From the NCBI RefSeq assembly GCF_030812475.1, contig NZ_JAUSSR010000010.1, positions 62,001 through 126,000 of the forward strand: a stretch of DNA of 64,000 nt, written 5' to 3'. Shown here piece by piece: positions 26,851 through 37,295 of the stretch (within the stretch, counting starts at the first letter, position 1; every line of letters begins with the position of its first letter). The notes under the pieces are model-generated. The model had not been told where the DNA came from and searched no databases. It was given only the letters and a program-made list of their open reading frames with translations. This DNA is from Pseudomonas lini. GTDB taxonomy: Bacteria > Pseudomonadota > Gammaproteobacteria > Pseudomonadales > Pseudomonadaceae. Position numbers and translations under genes: made by a program.

Positions 26851-28173
26851 TTGAACAAACTCCCTGTGTCCCGCGCTTTACGCCCCTCGGCTTGTCCGGG
26901 GTTGCTGCGTATCGTACAGGCCAGAGATGGTGGTATCTGCCGGATAAAACTCGCAGGCGGCGCCATCAGTGCAGTGCAGGCCAATGCCGTTGCCGAGGGT
27001 GCGCAGCGTTATGCCCGTTCAGTGATCGAGGCCACCAACCGGGCTAACCTGCAGATTCGCGGCATCGCCAACGAGCAGGCAGCGTTGATCGAAAGTCTGC
27101 TCGCCGCAGGCCTTGGCCCTGCGAATGCGGCGGGCGACGATGTGCGTAATCTGATGCTGAGCCCGAGCGCGGGAATTGATCGCCAGATGCTGTTCGATAC
27201 ACGTGACCTGGCCCGGCGGATCCTCGCCACCCTGCAAGGACATGCCCCCTTTCACGCGCTCAGCGCCAAATTCGCGGTGCAACTCGATGGCGGCGAAAGT
27301 CTGGCGATGCTCGAGCATCCCCATGATCTGTGGTTGTCGGCCGTCGAGCATGAGGGCGAGCGGCGGTTGGCTTTCGGCCTGGCGGGATGTCCCACGGATC
27401 GGCCGGCGGGTTCTGTTGCACTCGAAGATGGCCATGCTGTGGTGGTCGCAGTACTCGAATTGTTCCTGGAACTGGCGGCTCCCGATCAAACGCGGATGCG
27501 GCATTTGCTGAGCAGTATACCGGCCGCCGAGTTCCTCGCCCGGCTGGCCGAGCGTGTGTCCTTCGAGCCTGTTGCAAAGTGGCAGCGTTCATTGAGTTCA
27601 AGCGTTTTGCACATTGGCGCTCATCCGCAGGCGCAAGCCGGTCATGTCTATGTCGGCGCCGTGCCGCCGCTGGGCCGGCTCGATTGCGCCATGCTCCGAG
27701 GCGCCGCTCGACTGGCGCAGGAATACGGTGATGCAACGCTGCGGTTCACGCCATGGCAAAGCCTGCTGTTGCCGAACATTCGCAGCGAAAACGCCGCCGA
27801 AGTCATCCGCCGCCTGCATCAGTTGGGGCTGTTGTGCGAAGCCGATCAAGCCTTGTCGCGGTTGATCGCCTGCACCGGTTCGACAGGGTGCGACAAAGGC
27901 CTGGCCGACACCAAGGGTGATGCCCTGCAACTGGCGGCTCTGCTGCAGGGCCATGCTCAAGTCTCAAACGTTCATCTGTCCGGTTGCTCGCGCTCCTGTG
28001 CCGCTGCGCATGTGGCTCCGGTCACGCTGCTGGCTGCCGGCCCCGGTCACTACGACCTCTATTTTCGCGATGCGCGGCAGCCGGGTTTCGGCGCCCTGCA
28101 CGCACGCAACCTTACTATTGAAGCGGTCGGCGCCTTGCTCGACGCCCGTTCACGGAGCCCCCTTGATGCTTGA
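26851..28173 (+). CDS. cobG: Precorrin-3B synthase
   Basis: A ~440-aa monooxygenase of the sulfite/nitrite reductase superfamily that converts precorrin-3A to precorrin-3B with oxygen, marking the aerobic pathway. The opening LRPSACPGLLRIV and GGICRIKLAGG are typical. The C-terminal half carries the [4Fe-4S] cysteines as CTGSTGC and SGCSRSC. The start is unclear: TTG at 26851 (MNKLPVSRALRPS), GTG at 26866, or GTG at 26821, which overlaps the AGGAGG site. Family similarity begins at LRPSACPG, so the uncertainty does not affect the call. It overlaps cobH by eight bases. Confidence 0.93.
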   Translation: MNKLPVSRALRPSACPGLLRIVQARDGGICRIKLAGGAISAVQANAVAEGAQRYARSVIEATNRANLQIRGIANEQAALIESLLAAGLGPANAAGDDVRNLMLSPSAGIDRQMLFDTRDLARRILATLQGHAPFHALSAKFAVQLDGGESLAMLEHPHDLWLSAVEHEGERRLAFGLAGCPTDRPAGSVALEDGHAVVVAVLELFLELAAPDQTRMRHLLSSIPAAEFLARLAERVSFEPVAKWQRSLSSSVLHIGAHPQAQAGHVYVGAVPPLGRLDCAMLRGAARLAQEYGDATLRFTPWQSLLLPNIRSENAAEVIRRLHQLGLLCEADQALSRLIACTGSTGCDKGLADTKGDALQLAALLQGHAQVSNVHLSGCSRSCAAAHVAPVTLLAAGPGHYDLYFRDARQPGFGALHARNLTIEAVGALLDARSRSPLDA

Positions 28174-28792
28174 TTACATTCGCGACGGTCAGGAGATCTA
28201 TCGCAATTCCTTCGCTATTATTCGCGCCGAGGCCAATCTCGACCGGATACCGGCCGATCTGGAGAAACTTGCGGTACGGGTGATCCACGCCTGCGGCATG
28301 GTCGATGCGATAGACGGTCTGCAGTTTTCCGCAGGCGCGGGCAAGGCCGGGCGTGAGGCGCTGGCCGCCGGCGCACCGATTCTGTGTGATGCGCGGATGG
28401 TGTCTGAAGGCGTGACCCGCACCCGTTTGCCAGCGAACAACCAGGTCATCTGCACCCTGCGCGATGACAGCGTCCCCGAACTGGCCCGCGAGTTGGGCAA
28501 CACTCGATCCGCCGCCGCGCTCGAACTGTGGCGACCGCACCTGGAGGGCAGCGTGGTGGTGATCGGCAATGCACCGACCGCGCTGTTTTATCTGTTGGAA
28601 ATGCTCGATGCCGGCGCCCCGAAACCCGCGCTGATCCTTGGCTTTCCAGTGGGCTTCGTCGGCGCCGCCGAATCCAAGGCTGCGCTGGCGGCGGACAGTC
28701 GCGGCGTGCCTTTCGTCATCATGCAAGGCCGGCTGGGCGGTAGCGCCATGGCCGCCGCCGCCGTCAATGCCCTCGCTACGGAGATCGAATGA
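28166..28792 (+). CDS. cobH: Precorrin-8X methylmutase
   Basis: A 208-aa isomerase that moves the C11 methyl to C12, forming hydrogenobyrinate. It starts [20 protein letters not shown]. Motifs include [17 protein letters not shown], with the conserved histidine, and [18 protein letters not shown]. Its ATG lies inside the end of cobG and its stop overlaps the start of cobI, so cobGHIJ are translationally coupled. Confidence 0.96.
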   Translation: MLDYIRDGQEIYRNSFAIIRAEANLDRIPADLEKLAVRVIHACGMVDAIDGLQFSAGAGKAGREALAAGAPILCDARMVSEGVTRTRLPANNQVICTLRDDSVPELARELGNTRSAAALELWRPHLEGSVVVIGNAPTALFYLLEMLDAGAPKPALILGFPVGFVGAAESKAALAADSRGVPFVIMQGRLGGSAMAAAAVNALATEIE

Positions 28793-29523
28793 TGCAGGCA
28801 CCTGGACGATTGATCGGCCTTGGCGTCGGCCCCGGTGATCCGGAGTTGATTACTGTCAAAGCCCTGCGTCTGCTGCGCGAATCGCCAGTGGTGGCGTACT
28901 TCGTCGCCAAGGGCAAGAAGGGCAACGCGTTCGGGATTATCGAAGCGCATCTGCAGGACGCTCAAACCTTGCTGCCCCTGGTGTACCCGGTGACCACCGA
29001 AGCGTTACCGGCGCCGCTGTCTTATGAGCAAGTGATCAGCGATTTCTACGATACGGCCGGCCAGCAACTGGCCGCGCATCTCGACGCCGGCCGTGACGTC
29101 GCGGTGATCTGTGAAGGTGACCCGTTCTTCTACGGTTCCTACATGTACCTGCACGATCGTCTGGCCGAGCGTTACGAGGCTGAAGTCGTGCCGGGTGTCT
29201 GTTCGATGCTCGGCGGCGCTTCGGTACTCGGTGCGCCGTTGGTGTATCGAAATCAGAGCCTGTCGGTGCTGTCCGGCGTGTTGCCGCACGATGATCTCAA
29301 GCGACGCCTGGCGGATGCCGATGCGGCGGTGATCATGAAGCTGGGGCGCAACTTCCCGAAAGTCCGTCAGGTATTGAAGGAGCTCGGCTTGGCCGACCGC
29401 GCGCTGTACGTCGAACGCGCGACCATGGCCAATCAGAAGATCGTGCCGCTGGATCAGGTCGAGCCGATGTCGTCACCGTACTTCTCGCTGATCATCGTCC
29501 CTGGTGAAAGGTGGCAAGGCTGA
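28789..29523 (+). CDS. cobI: Precorrin-2 C20-methyltransferase
   Basis: A 244-aa S-adenosylmethionine-dependent tetrapyrrole methylase making precorrin-3A. Motifs: [19 protein letters not shown] at the N terminus, [20 protein letters not shown] near residue 105, and [15 protein letters not shown]. The tandem ATGATG start overlaps the cobH stop, and the stop overlaps the cobJ ATG by one base. Confidence 0.95.
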   Translation: MMQAPGRLIGLGVGPGDPELITVKALRLLRESPVVAYFVAKGKKGNAFGIIEAHLQDAQTLLPLVYPVTTEALPAPLSYEQVISDFYDTAGQQLAAHLDAGRDVAVICEGDPFFYGSYMYLHDRLAERYEAEVVPGVCSMLGGASVLGAPLVYRNQSLSVLSGVLPHDDLKRRLADADAAVIMKLGRNFPKVRQVLKELGLADRALYVERATMANQKIVPLDQVEPMSSPYFSLIIVPGERWQG

Positions 29524-31226
29524 TGACTCGTCCAGCTCCGGCGATTGTCATTCTCGGCAATGGCAGCCTCGCGACCGCGCGTAAAATTCAGCAGGCTTAC
29601 CCCGGCGCGTTGATCCATGGTCTGGCCGCACGGGTCGAGGGTGCGGATCGTGAATATCACGAATTCGGCACCACCCTGCGCGAACTCTATCAGCAGGACA
29701 CTCCCATCATTGCCCTGTGCGCAGCCGGCATCGTGATCCGCACCCTGGCGCCGCTGCTGCTTGAAAAGGGCGCCGAGCCGCCGGTGCTGGCCGTTGCCGA
29801 AGACGGCAGCGCGGTGGTGCCGCTGCTCGGTGGTCTGGGCGGCGTGAATGTCCTGGCACGAGAAATTGCGACTGTGCTGGACGTGGCGGCAGCCATCACC
29901 ACCAGTGGTGAATTGCGTTTCGGCACGTGCCTGCTCAATCCGCCAAGCGGGTATGCCCTCGGCGATCTGGAACTGGGCAAGCGCTTCGTTGCCGATTTGC
30001 TGGCGGGTGAAACAGTGCGCATCGAGGGGGCGGCCCCATGGTTGGCGCAAGCACAGTTGCCGGAAAATCCGCGAGCACGGCTGGCGGTGCATGTCGGTCA
30101 TGCCGAGCGCGAGCCTGCGGCCAACGAGCTGTTGATCTATCCGCGTAACGTAGTGGTCGCGGTGAGTGCCTGCGCAGTCAGTGTGCCCGGCGCCGTTCGC
30201 GACGCGTTGCATCGGGCAAAGGTCGCCGTGCAATCGGTGGCCTGTCTGCTGGCTGCCGACACCGAAATGGCCAGTCCGACGCTGCGTGAAGCGGCGCTTG
30301 AGCTGGGCGTGCCGTTGCGCTTTGCCGACGATGTCGGTGCGCTCAGCACGTTGGCAAGCAACGCCATCGAGCAGCCTGTATTGATCCTGGGTGATGAGGC
30401 CATTGCCATCGCGGTAGCCGAGAAACCTGTGGATCCCTTGACGATTGGCCGTCTGCGCGGCCGACTGGCGGTGATCGGACTTGGCCCTGGCGCTGCCGAA
30501 CTGATGGTCCCGGCGGTCAAGGCCGAGCTGGCTCGCGCCAACGACGTGCTGGGTTACGAAACCTATGTGCGCATGGCCGGCCCATTCCGCGCCGACCAGG
30601 TGATGCACTGCACCGACAATCGTGAAGAGATGCAGCGTGCGCGTCACGCATTCGCGCTGGCGGCGCAAGGGCGTTCGGTAGTGGTGGTTTCATCGGGCGA
30701 CCCGGGTGTTTTTGCCATGGCTGCGGCGGTGCTGGAAGCCCTGCACGAGTCCACCGATCCGGCGTGGCACAACGTCGATCTGGAAATCTTGCCGGGCGTT
30801 TCCGCGTCCCTGGCAACAGCCGCCCAGGCCGGTGCCCCCTTGGGTCATGACTTCTGTGTGCTGTCGCTGTCTGACAACCTCAAGCCGTGGGACATTATCG
30901 AGAAGCGCCTCGATCTGGCGTCACAGGCTGACCTGGCGCTGGCGTTCTACAACCCGATTTCGCGTTCCCGTCCATGGCAGCTTGGCCGGGCGCTGGAAAT
31001 CGTCGCTCGACATCGTACGCCTCAGACGCCGGTCGTCCTGGGGCGCGACATCGGTCGCCCAGGACAGACGCTACGAGTGACGACGCTTGGCCAGTTGACT
31101 CCGGACCAGGTGGATATGCGCACCATGGTCCTGGTGGGATCGTCTACTACCTGCGTATTTGCACGTCCAGGCGGCGGCGATTGGGTGTACACCCCGCGCT
31201 GGTACGGAGAGAAACCCACCTCCTGA
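29523..31226 (+). CDS. cobJ: CbiG-like / precorrin-3B C17-methyltransferase fusion
   Basis: A 567-aa two-domain protein. Residues ~1-310 resemble CbiG/CobE: AAGIVIRTLAPLLLEKGAEPPVLAV near residue 70 and an ACAVSVPGA segment. Residues ~320-567 form the tetrapyrrole methylase CobJ: LAVIGLGPGAAELMVPAVKAEL, VVVVSSGDPGVFAMAAAV, LPGVSASLATAAQAGAPLGHDF and ALAFYNPISRSRPWQL. CobJ methylates C17 with ring contraction. The ATG overlaps the cobI stop, with AAGG upstream. It is last in cobGHIJ and is followed by a terminator. Confidence 0.94.
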   Translation: MTRPAPAIVILGNGSLATARKIQQAYPGALIHGLAARVEGADREYHEFGTTLRELYQQDTPIIALCAAGIVIRTLAPLLLEKGAEPPVLAVAEDGSAVVPLLGGLGGVNVLAREIATVLDVAAAITTSGELRFGTCLLNPPSGYALGDLELGKRFVADLLAGETVRIEGAAPWLAQAQLPENPRARLAVHVGHAEREPAANELLIYPRNVVVAVSACAVSVPGAVRDALHRAKVAVQSVACLLAADTEMASPTLREAALELGVPLRFADDVGALSTLASNAIEQPVLILGDEAIAIAVAEKPVDPLTIGRLRGRLAVIGLGPGAAELMVPAVKAELARANDVLGYETYVRMAGPFRADQVMHCTDNREEMQRARHAFALAAQGRSVVVVSSGDPGVFAMAAAVLEALHESTDPAWHNVDLEILPGVSASLATAAQAGAPLGHDFCVLSLSDNLKPWDIIEKRLDLASQADLALAFYNPISRSRPWQLGRALEIVARHRTPQTPVVLGRDIGRPGQTLRVTTLGQLTPDQVDMRTMVLVGSSTTCVFARPGGGDWVYTPRWYGEKPTS

Positions 31227-31242
31227 GCCGTGCTCGTTATTG

Positions 31243-31293
31243 AAAAAGCCATGGCGACGAGTGTTTACTCGAGTTGCCGTGGCTTTTTATTTT
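31243..31293 (+). terminator. Rho-independent terminator after cobJ
   Basis: AAAAAGCCATGGC pairs with GCCGTGGCTTTTT around further paired bases and a GTTT loop, followed by TATTTTT. It is placed 17 bases after the cobJ stop and separates the cob operon from the next gene. Confidence 0.9.
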
Positions 31294-31458
31294 TGGTCTC
31301 GTGAAAAAAGGCGCCAGAGTATGTAGGTTAATTCCTTAAGTTAATGGTTTGTTCTTTTTTGATTTTGATAATGTTGAAGTTCTTTGTTGGGTGCGATAGG
31401 TTTTAGTGGAGAGCTAATTCAGGCTGTCGTGAATATTCAAATAAAAGGATTTATTGAA

Positions 31459-32250
31459 ATGAATAGGATGAATGAAGTAGAAGCGAGTGCTTATTTCGAT
31501 CAATGTCTTGAACAGTGTCGAGCCAAACTTGAACGTGTCGGTCCGAAAGCTCGTGTGCGTTCGGCGGCTACGTTACCGATTGATAGGGATGAGCTGAATG
31601 CCGCAGTCATGGGTGGCGCTGTAGTTGGTTTTCTGGAGGGAATGACCCGGCGTAACAAACGTATTGTAAAAAACACGTACGCGTACGCCGATATTGCTTC
31701 AAGGTTCTTATACCCAGGTAAAGCAGCGAAAGTGGCTCGTTATGAATGCTTCAAAAAGCTAATGTTTTCGATGGGCTGGACCGAATATTACGGCGCTTTC
31801 ACTGAATACAAGTCCAGCACCGCTAAGCTTACAATGGACAATGTAGCCTTGGATATTGTTCATTCTGCTGTCGGTGGTTTGGCGGGTTCCGCGGCGAGTG
31901 CGCTGAAAGTTGTCGCGGACAAAACCGTTGAGGCGCTAAAGAAACAACCTGATGCCGTCAAGCTTCTCGAGCATCATGCGGCCGAAGCCAACGGTGCAGG
32001 CTTTGGTGTGTCTGCGTGCAAACAGGACGATGATGCTGAAGTGACGATGGTCGTGGGTACGTTGCGTTATGACTCATCGGCGGGTAATACAAAAATTCTT
32101 TTTGTGGAATGGGACAGTGCCGATGTCGAAATCCATCAAGGTAAAGCTCACTTCAGTATTCACGAGGACGACCTGAGGAAAGAGGCTGAGTGCATCCAGT
32201 ATCTCGACGATCTCAGAGAAGTTATTTTCATGGAATTCTCGCCGGTTTAA
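31459..32250 (+). CDS. Hypothetical protein, paralogue B of a pair flanking cobGHIJ
   Basis: A 263-aa protein of unknown family. I start at MNRMNEVEASAYFDQC: AAGGA lies nine bases upstream, and the frame before it is AT-rich leader. Shared blocks with the protein at 25986: GGAVVGFLEGMTRRNKR, AYADIAS, CFKKLMFSMGW, and the C-terminal ILFVEWDSADVEIH strand followed by HFSIHEDD. In between is a Gly/Ala-rich hydrophobic helix (IVHSAVGGLAGSAASALKVV) at about residues 136-155, long enough to associate with a membrane. The upstream region is markedly AT-rich and the gene has its own leader downstream of the cob terminator, so it is not part of the cob operon. Likely acquired; function unknown. Confidence 0.82.
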   Translation: MNRMNEVEASAYFDQCLEQCRAKLERVGPKARVRSAATLPIDRDELNAAVMGGAVVGFLEGMTRRNKRIVKNTYAYADIASRFLYPGKAAKVARYECFKKLMFSMGWTEYYGAFTEYKSSTAKLTMDNVALDIVHSAVGGLAGSAASALKVVADKTVEALKKQPDAVKLLEHHAAEANGAGFGVSACKQDDDAEVTMVVGTLRYDSSAGNTKILFVEWDSADVEIHQGKAHFSIHEDDLRKEAECIQYLDDLREVIFMEFSPV

Positions 32251-32310
32251 ATGACGTTCAGTTGCCAGAGGCGTCCAGCTCGGGCCTCTGGCTTTAAGTC
32301 GCGGCTGCCG

Positions 32311-32907
32311 CTAAGGCACCAGATACCCTTTCACCCCGGTAAAAATAATCTGTGCTGCCAACGCACACACAAACAACCCCATCAATCGACTGACAATCTG
32401 CAATCCCTGGTCACCCAGAATACGTTCGATGCGGTTGGACAGATAAAGCACCACCCCCACGGTGAAACTGGCCAGGGCAATACTGACAATGGCCATGAGC
32501 TTGTCGTCCCAGTGCGGCTGGCTCACGCCCATCACCAGCAGGGCGCCGATGGTGCCGGGGCCGACTGTCAGAGGAATGGTCAGCGGAACGATGGTCACGT
32601 CCTGTTGCACGTTGTCGGTCTGCACCGCCGACTTGCCCTGGGCCATGCCCAATGCCGAGATGAACAGCACGCTGCCGGCACCGATGCGGAAGGCGTCCAC
32701 GGTGATGCCGAAGACATTGAAAATCACCCTTCCGAACAGATACAGCAAGACGCTGGAAACCAGCGTGGCAGTCGCCACTTTCCAGGCCAGCCGGCGTTGT
32801 TCCTTGCGCGAATAGCCGCGGGTCAGACTGATGAAGCAGGACAACACGAAGAACGGGCTGTAGAGCACCAGCATCTTCAGGTAAACGCTGAATAACACGT
32901 GGAGCAT
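32311..32907 (-). CDS. MarC family integral membrane protein
   Basis: A 198-aa inner-membrane protein with six hydrophobic segments. MarC/UPF0056 features: FFVLSCFISLTRGYSRKEQRRLAWK near residue 18, FRIGAGSVLFISALGM near residue 74, and TIVPLTIPLTVGPGTIGALLVM near residue 105. The function of the family is not settled; the early link to multiple antibiotic resistance was not upheld. It lies upstream of retS on the same strand with a 64-base gap. Confidence 0.9.
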   Translation of the reverse strand: MLHVLFSVYLKMLVLYSPFFVLSCFISLTRGYSRKEQRRLAWKVATATLVSSVLLYLFGRVIFNVFGITVDAFRIGAGSVLFISALGMAQGKSAVQTDNVQQDVTIVPLTIPLTVGPGTIGALLVMGVSQPHWDDKLMAIVSIALASFTVGVVLYLSNRIERILGDQGLQIVSRLMGLFVCALAAQIIFTGVKGYLVP

Positions 32908-32971
32908 GGTGCAAGCTCACTGGCGAGGGAAGTCGAGGGCGAGTCTATCAGGCACTGCGGAGTCTGTCGGC

Positions 32972-35749
32972 TCAGGACGTTTGCGTCGCCGCGCGGTTCT
33001 GCTCATCGCGCTGGGCAACCCAGTGCTCGATCAGCTCGCGCAACTGCGACAGCTCGACCGGTTTGGCCATGTGTCCATCCATGCCGGCCTGGCGCGCGCG
33101 TTCCTTGTGCTCGGCGAGGATGTGCGCGGTCAGCGCGACCACGGGGGTGCGGGATCGCTGATTGCCGGCCTCCCAGGCACGCAATTGCTGGGTGGCGGAG
33201 AAACCGTCGAGGATCGGCATTTCACAATCCATCAATACCAGGTCGTAACGCTGGGCTTTCATCGCCTGCAAGGCTTCTTCGCCATTGCTGGCGGTATCGG
33301 GTTGCAGATTGAGCTTGCCCAGCATGCCGCGGATCACCTTGGTCGAAATGCTGTTGTCTTCGGCCACCAGAATGCGGAAGTCGCTGGGCACCTTGACCGG
33401 CAGGGCAGGGCCGGGAGGCAGATGATGCGAAGTAACGAGCCCCTTGTCGCGCTGGTTCAGTTCGTCCGCCAGCGTCGTCTTGAGGGTATAGCCGGCCACC
33501 GGCTTGGCGAGGATGCGTTTGATCCCGGAATTGCGCGCAATGATCTTGCTCGGCGCATTGCTGATGCCGGTGAGCATGATCAGCAGGATGTCGTGGTTGA
33601 GGCTCGGGTCTTCCTTGATCTTGGCCGCCAGTTGCATGCCGGTCATGCCGGGCATGTTCTGGTCGAGCAGGACCACGTCGAAGTAATCACGCAGGTGGGC
33701 CTTGGTGCGCAGCAGCGCGAGGGCCTCCTTGCCGGAGGGTACGGCGCTGACGTTCAGGCCCCACGCACTGCACTGCTGTACCAGTACCTTGCGACAGGTG
33801 TCGTTGTCGTCCACCACCAACACCCGTGCGCCTTGCAGCGGACTATCGAGGTCGGAGGTCGGGTGTTCGAGGCGGTCAGGGTCCAGCGGCAAGGTCAGCC
33901 ATAAGGTGCTGCCTTGGGTGCTGCCGCTCTTGATGCCGAACTCGCCGTGCATCAGACGGATCAGCTGGCGGGCGATCACCAGACCCAGGTTGCCCCCTAT
34001 GCGGGGTGCCGAGAGAAAGTTTTTGCTGTGCAGTTCGGCGTGCATCAGCGCATCCCGCTCTTCGGTGTCCATGGGCTCGCCGCTGTCCTGTACGGCAATG
34101 CGCAAGCGTGGTTTGGCGCTGCGTTCGTCGAGGGCGACGACGATCAGTATTTCGCCTTCATCGGTTTTCTTCAGGGCGTTTTCCAGCAGGCTCAACAGGG
34201 TCTGGCGCAGACGCGTCGGATCACCGCTGATCACCCGCGGTACTTGCGGCTGGATAAAGCTGATCAGCTCGACGTTCTGTTGCTCGGCCTTGGCGCGGAA
34301 GATGCTCAGGCAGTCTTCGATCAGCGCGTTGAGATCGAACTGGACGTCATCCAGCTCGATCTGCCCGGATTCGAGTTTGGAGATGTCGAGGATTTCGTTG
34401 ATCAGTGTCAGCAGTTCGTTACCGGCACTGTGGATGGTTTGCACATAGTCGCGCTGCTTGACCGAGAGTGGTGTGCCCAGCAACAGCTCGGTCATGCCCA
34501 GCACGCCATTCATCGGGGTGCGGATTTCGTGGCTGATCTTTGCCAGGAATTCCGCCTTGGCATTGATCTCGGCATTGCTGGCGGCCAGATCGCGACTGAG
34601 GCTGAAACGGTCCTCGGTGATACTGCGCTGGCGTTCGCTCAGGGCAATGCTCATCAGCAGGCCGCTGATGCAGATGAACACCAGCAGGGCGGTGATCAGG
34701 CCTTGCGGCTCGACCAGGGTCAGCCCCAGCAGGGCGGGCAGGATAATCAGCGTGCCGACGTTGAATACACCCATCGCCGCCACGAACAGGCGTGCGGGAC
34801 GATAGCCTTTTTGCCAGTGATGGGCGCTGACGAACAACATGCTCAGACCCGCCAGTGCGACCAGGGCGTAGGTGATGATGTTCAGCGGCAACGTGTTGAC
34901 GAACAACAGCAACAGGCCACAGGCGATGATGAGCACGATGTCGCCCAGCAACAGTTTGTTCAGTGGGTGCGGACCGAGCGGGGCGAAAAAGCGATAGGCG
35001 AACATCAGGCCGCACGGGGCGGTCAGCAACAGGGCGATGTAAGCGCCAGGCGTCTGTATCGCATGCCAGTCCGGCAACCAGGGGCCGGCAAGGTTCAGCA
35101 GCAACACGAGGCTGAGCATCAACAACGCTTCACAACCAGACAACCACAGGCAGCTGCGCGACCGGGTGTACGCGTAGCGGATCAGGTTGTGCAGGATCAG
35201 CATCCCGAGGCAGCCGAACAGAAGGCCGTAGATCAGGGTCTGGTTCTGATTGGCCGCGGTCATGATGGCTGACTGCAGGGTGACGTAAGGCCGCATCTGG
35301 TGTTCGGACACCAGGCGCAGGTAAACGTCGAGAGGTTTGTCGCTTTGGGGTAACGGCAACATGAAGTCGCTGTTGGGCAGTGGTCGCTCAGCCAGAGGCT
35401 GATCCGCGCCGCCATCCAGCTCCTCGATCAGCCTGTCGCCTTCCAGAACATACAGGTCGAGGTCCGAAAGGTCGGGAGCGAATACCCGCAGCAACTGTTC
35501 ATGCTTGCCGGGCGCAAGCCTGAAACGCAGCCACATCGCACCATCGGGCTCGGCCGCGGTGAGATGATCGAGTTCAATGGGGCTGAATTGATTGGAGTAG
35601 CGAGCGGAGCGGATATCGCTCAGTTGCAGGTCGCCCTGTTCATCGAGCAATACCGCCCAGCCACTGCCTTGCGCGGCCTGGGCCGGTAGCATGCAGAGCA
35701 GCGTCATCAGCGTGACGGTGAAACCTATGGCAATCCTGAGCCAGCGCAC
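32972..35749 (-). CDS. retS: Hybrid sensor kinase/response regulator RetS
   Basis: A 925-aa membrane hybrid kinase. Signal/leader 1-26; periplasmic 7TMR-DISMED2 carbohydrate-like module ~30-160; seven membrane helices ~170-370; HisKA with H407 in KISHEIRTPMNG; an HATPase ~505-625; and two receiver domains with phospho-acceptor aspartates D696 (VVLLDQNMP) and D841 (LVLMDCEMP). The ATPase G1 box is degenerate (QDSGEPMD), as in P. aeruginosa RetS, which acts mainly by binding and blocking GacS rather than by strong autophosphorylation. Architecture plus position beside purD, purH and fis identify it. It would control the Gac/Rsm switch between motile/acute and biofilm states. Confidence 0.92.
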   Translation of the reverse strand: MRWLRIAIGFTVTLMTLLCMLPAQAAQGSGWAVLLDEQGDLQLSDIRSARYSNQFSPIELDHLTAAEPDGAMWLRFRLAPGKHEQLLRVFAPDLSDLDLYVLEGDRLIEELDGGADQPLAERPLPNSDFMLPLPQSDKPLDVYLRLVSEHQMRPYVTLQSAIMTAANQNQTLIYGLLFGCLGMLILHNLIRYAYTRSRSCLWLSGCEALLMLSLVLLLNLAGPWLPDWHAIQTPGAYIALLLTAPCGLMFAYRFFAPLGPHPLNKLLLGDIVLIIACGLLLLFVNTLPLNIITYALVALAGLSMLFVSAHHWQKGYRPARLFVAAMGVFNVGTLIILPALLGLTLVEPQGLITALLVFICISGLLMSIALSERQRSITEDRFSLSRDLAASNAEINAKAEFLAKISHEIRTPMNGVLGMTELLLGTPLSVKQRDYVQTIHSAGNELLTLINEILDISKLESGQIELDDVQFDLNALIEDCLSIFRAKAEQQNVELISFIQPQVPRVISGDPTRLRQTLLSLLENALKKTDEGEILIVVALDERSAKPRLRIAVQDSGEPMDTEERDALMHAELHSKNFLSAPRIGGNLGLVIARQLIRLMHGEFGIKSGSTQGSTLWLTLPLDPDRLEHPTSDLDSPLQGARVLVVDDNDTCRKVLVQQCSAWGLNVSAVPSGKEALALLRTKAHLRDYFDVVLLDQNMPGMTGMQLAAKIKEDPSLNHDILLIMLTGISNAPSKIIARNSGIKRILAKPVAGYTLKTTLADELNQRDKGLVTSHHLPPGPALPVKVPSDFRILVAEDNSISTKVIRGMLGKLNLQPDTASNGEEALQAMKAQRYDLVLMDCEMPILDGFSATQQLRAWEAGNQRSRTPVVALTAHILAEHKERARQAGMDGHMAKPVELSQLRELIEHWVAQRDEQNRAATQTS

Positions 35750-35809
35750 GGCGAAATCCCTTCGTAGGTTGAAGCCAGAATATAACTATGCGCGGCGCCG
35801 GAATAGCCC

Positions 35810-35832
35810 GGCAAGGGCCTGAGGCCCTTGCC
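35810..35832 (-). terminator. Hairpin after purD
   Basis: GGCAAGGGCC and GGCCCTTGCC form a perfect ten-pair stem with a three-base loop, 17 bases beyond the purD stop and before retS. No U-tract follows, so it may be a weak terminator or a 3' stabilising structure. Confidence 0.55.
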
Positions 35833-35848
35833 CTGCCGAATGGATAGC

Positions 35849-37144
<1,296 letters not shown>

Positions 37145-37181
37145 TTCAAAAACCTCGGGTGACGCTGAATTCTGGAACCTC

Positions 37182-37280
37182 TGTAGGAGCGAGCTCGCTC
37201 GCGATGGTGGTTAACGATAACGCGGGGTCTCTGAAACAACGCGGCGCCGTATCGTTCATCGCGAGCAAGCTCGCTCCTAC
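37182..37280. repeat. Inverted REP pair, GAGCGA type, between purH and purD
   Basis: GTAGGAGCGAGCTCGCTCGCGA faces CGCGAGCAAGCTCGCTCCTAC with a ~50-base centre. This is the second REP subtype of the window. Confidence 0.86.
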
Positions 37281-37295
37281 AGGGGGATCGGTGTA

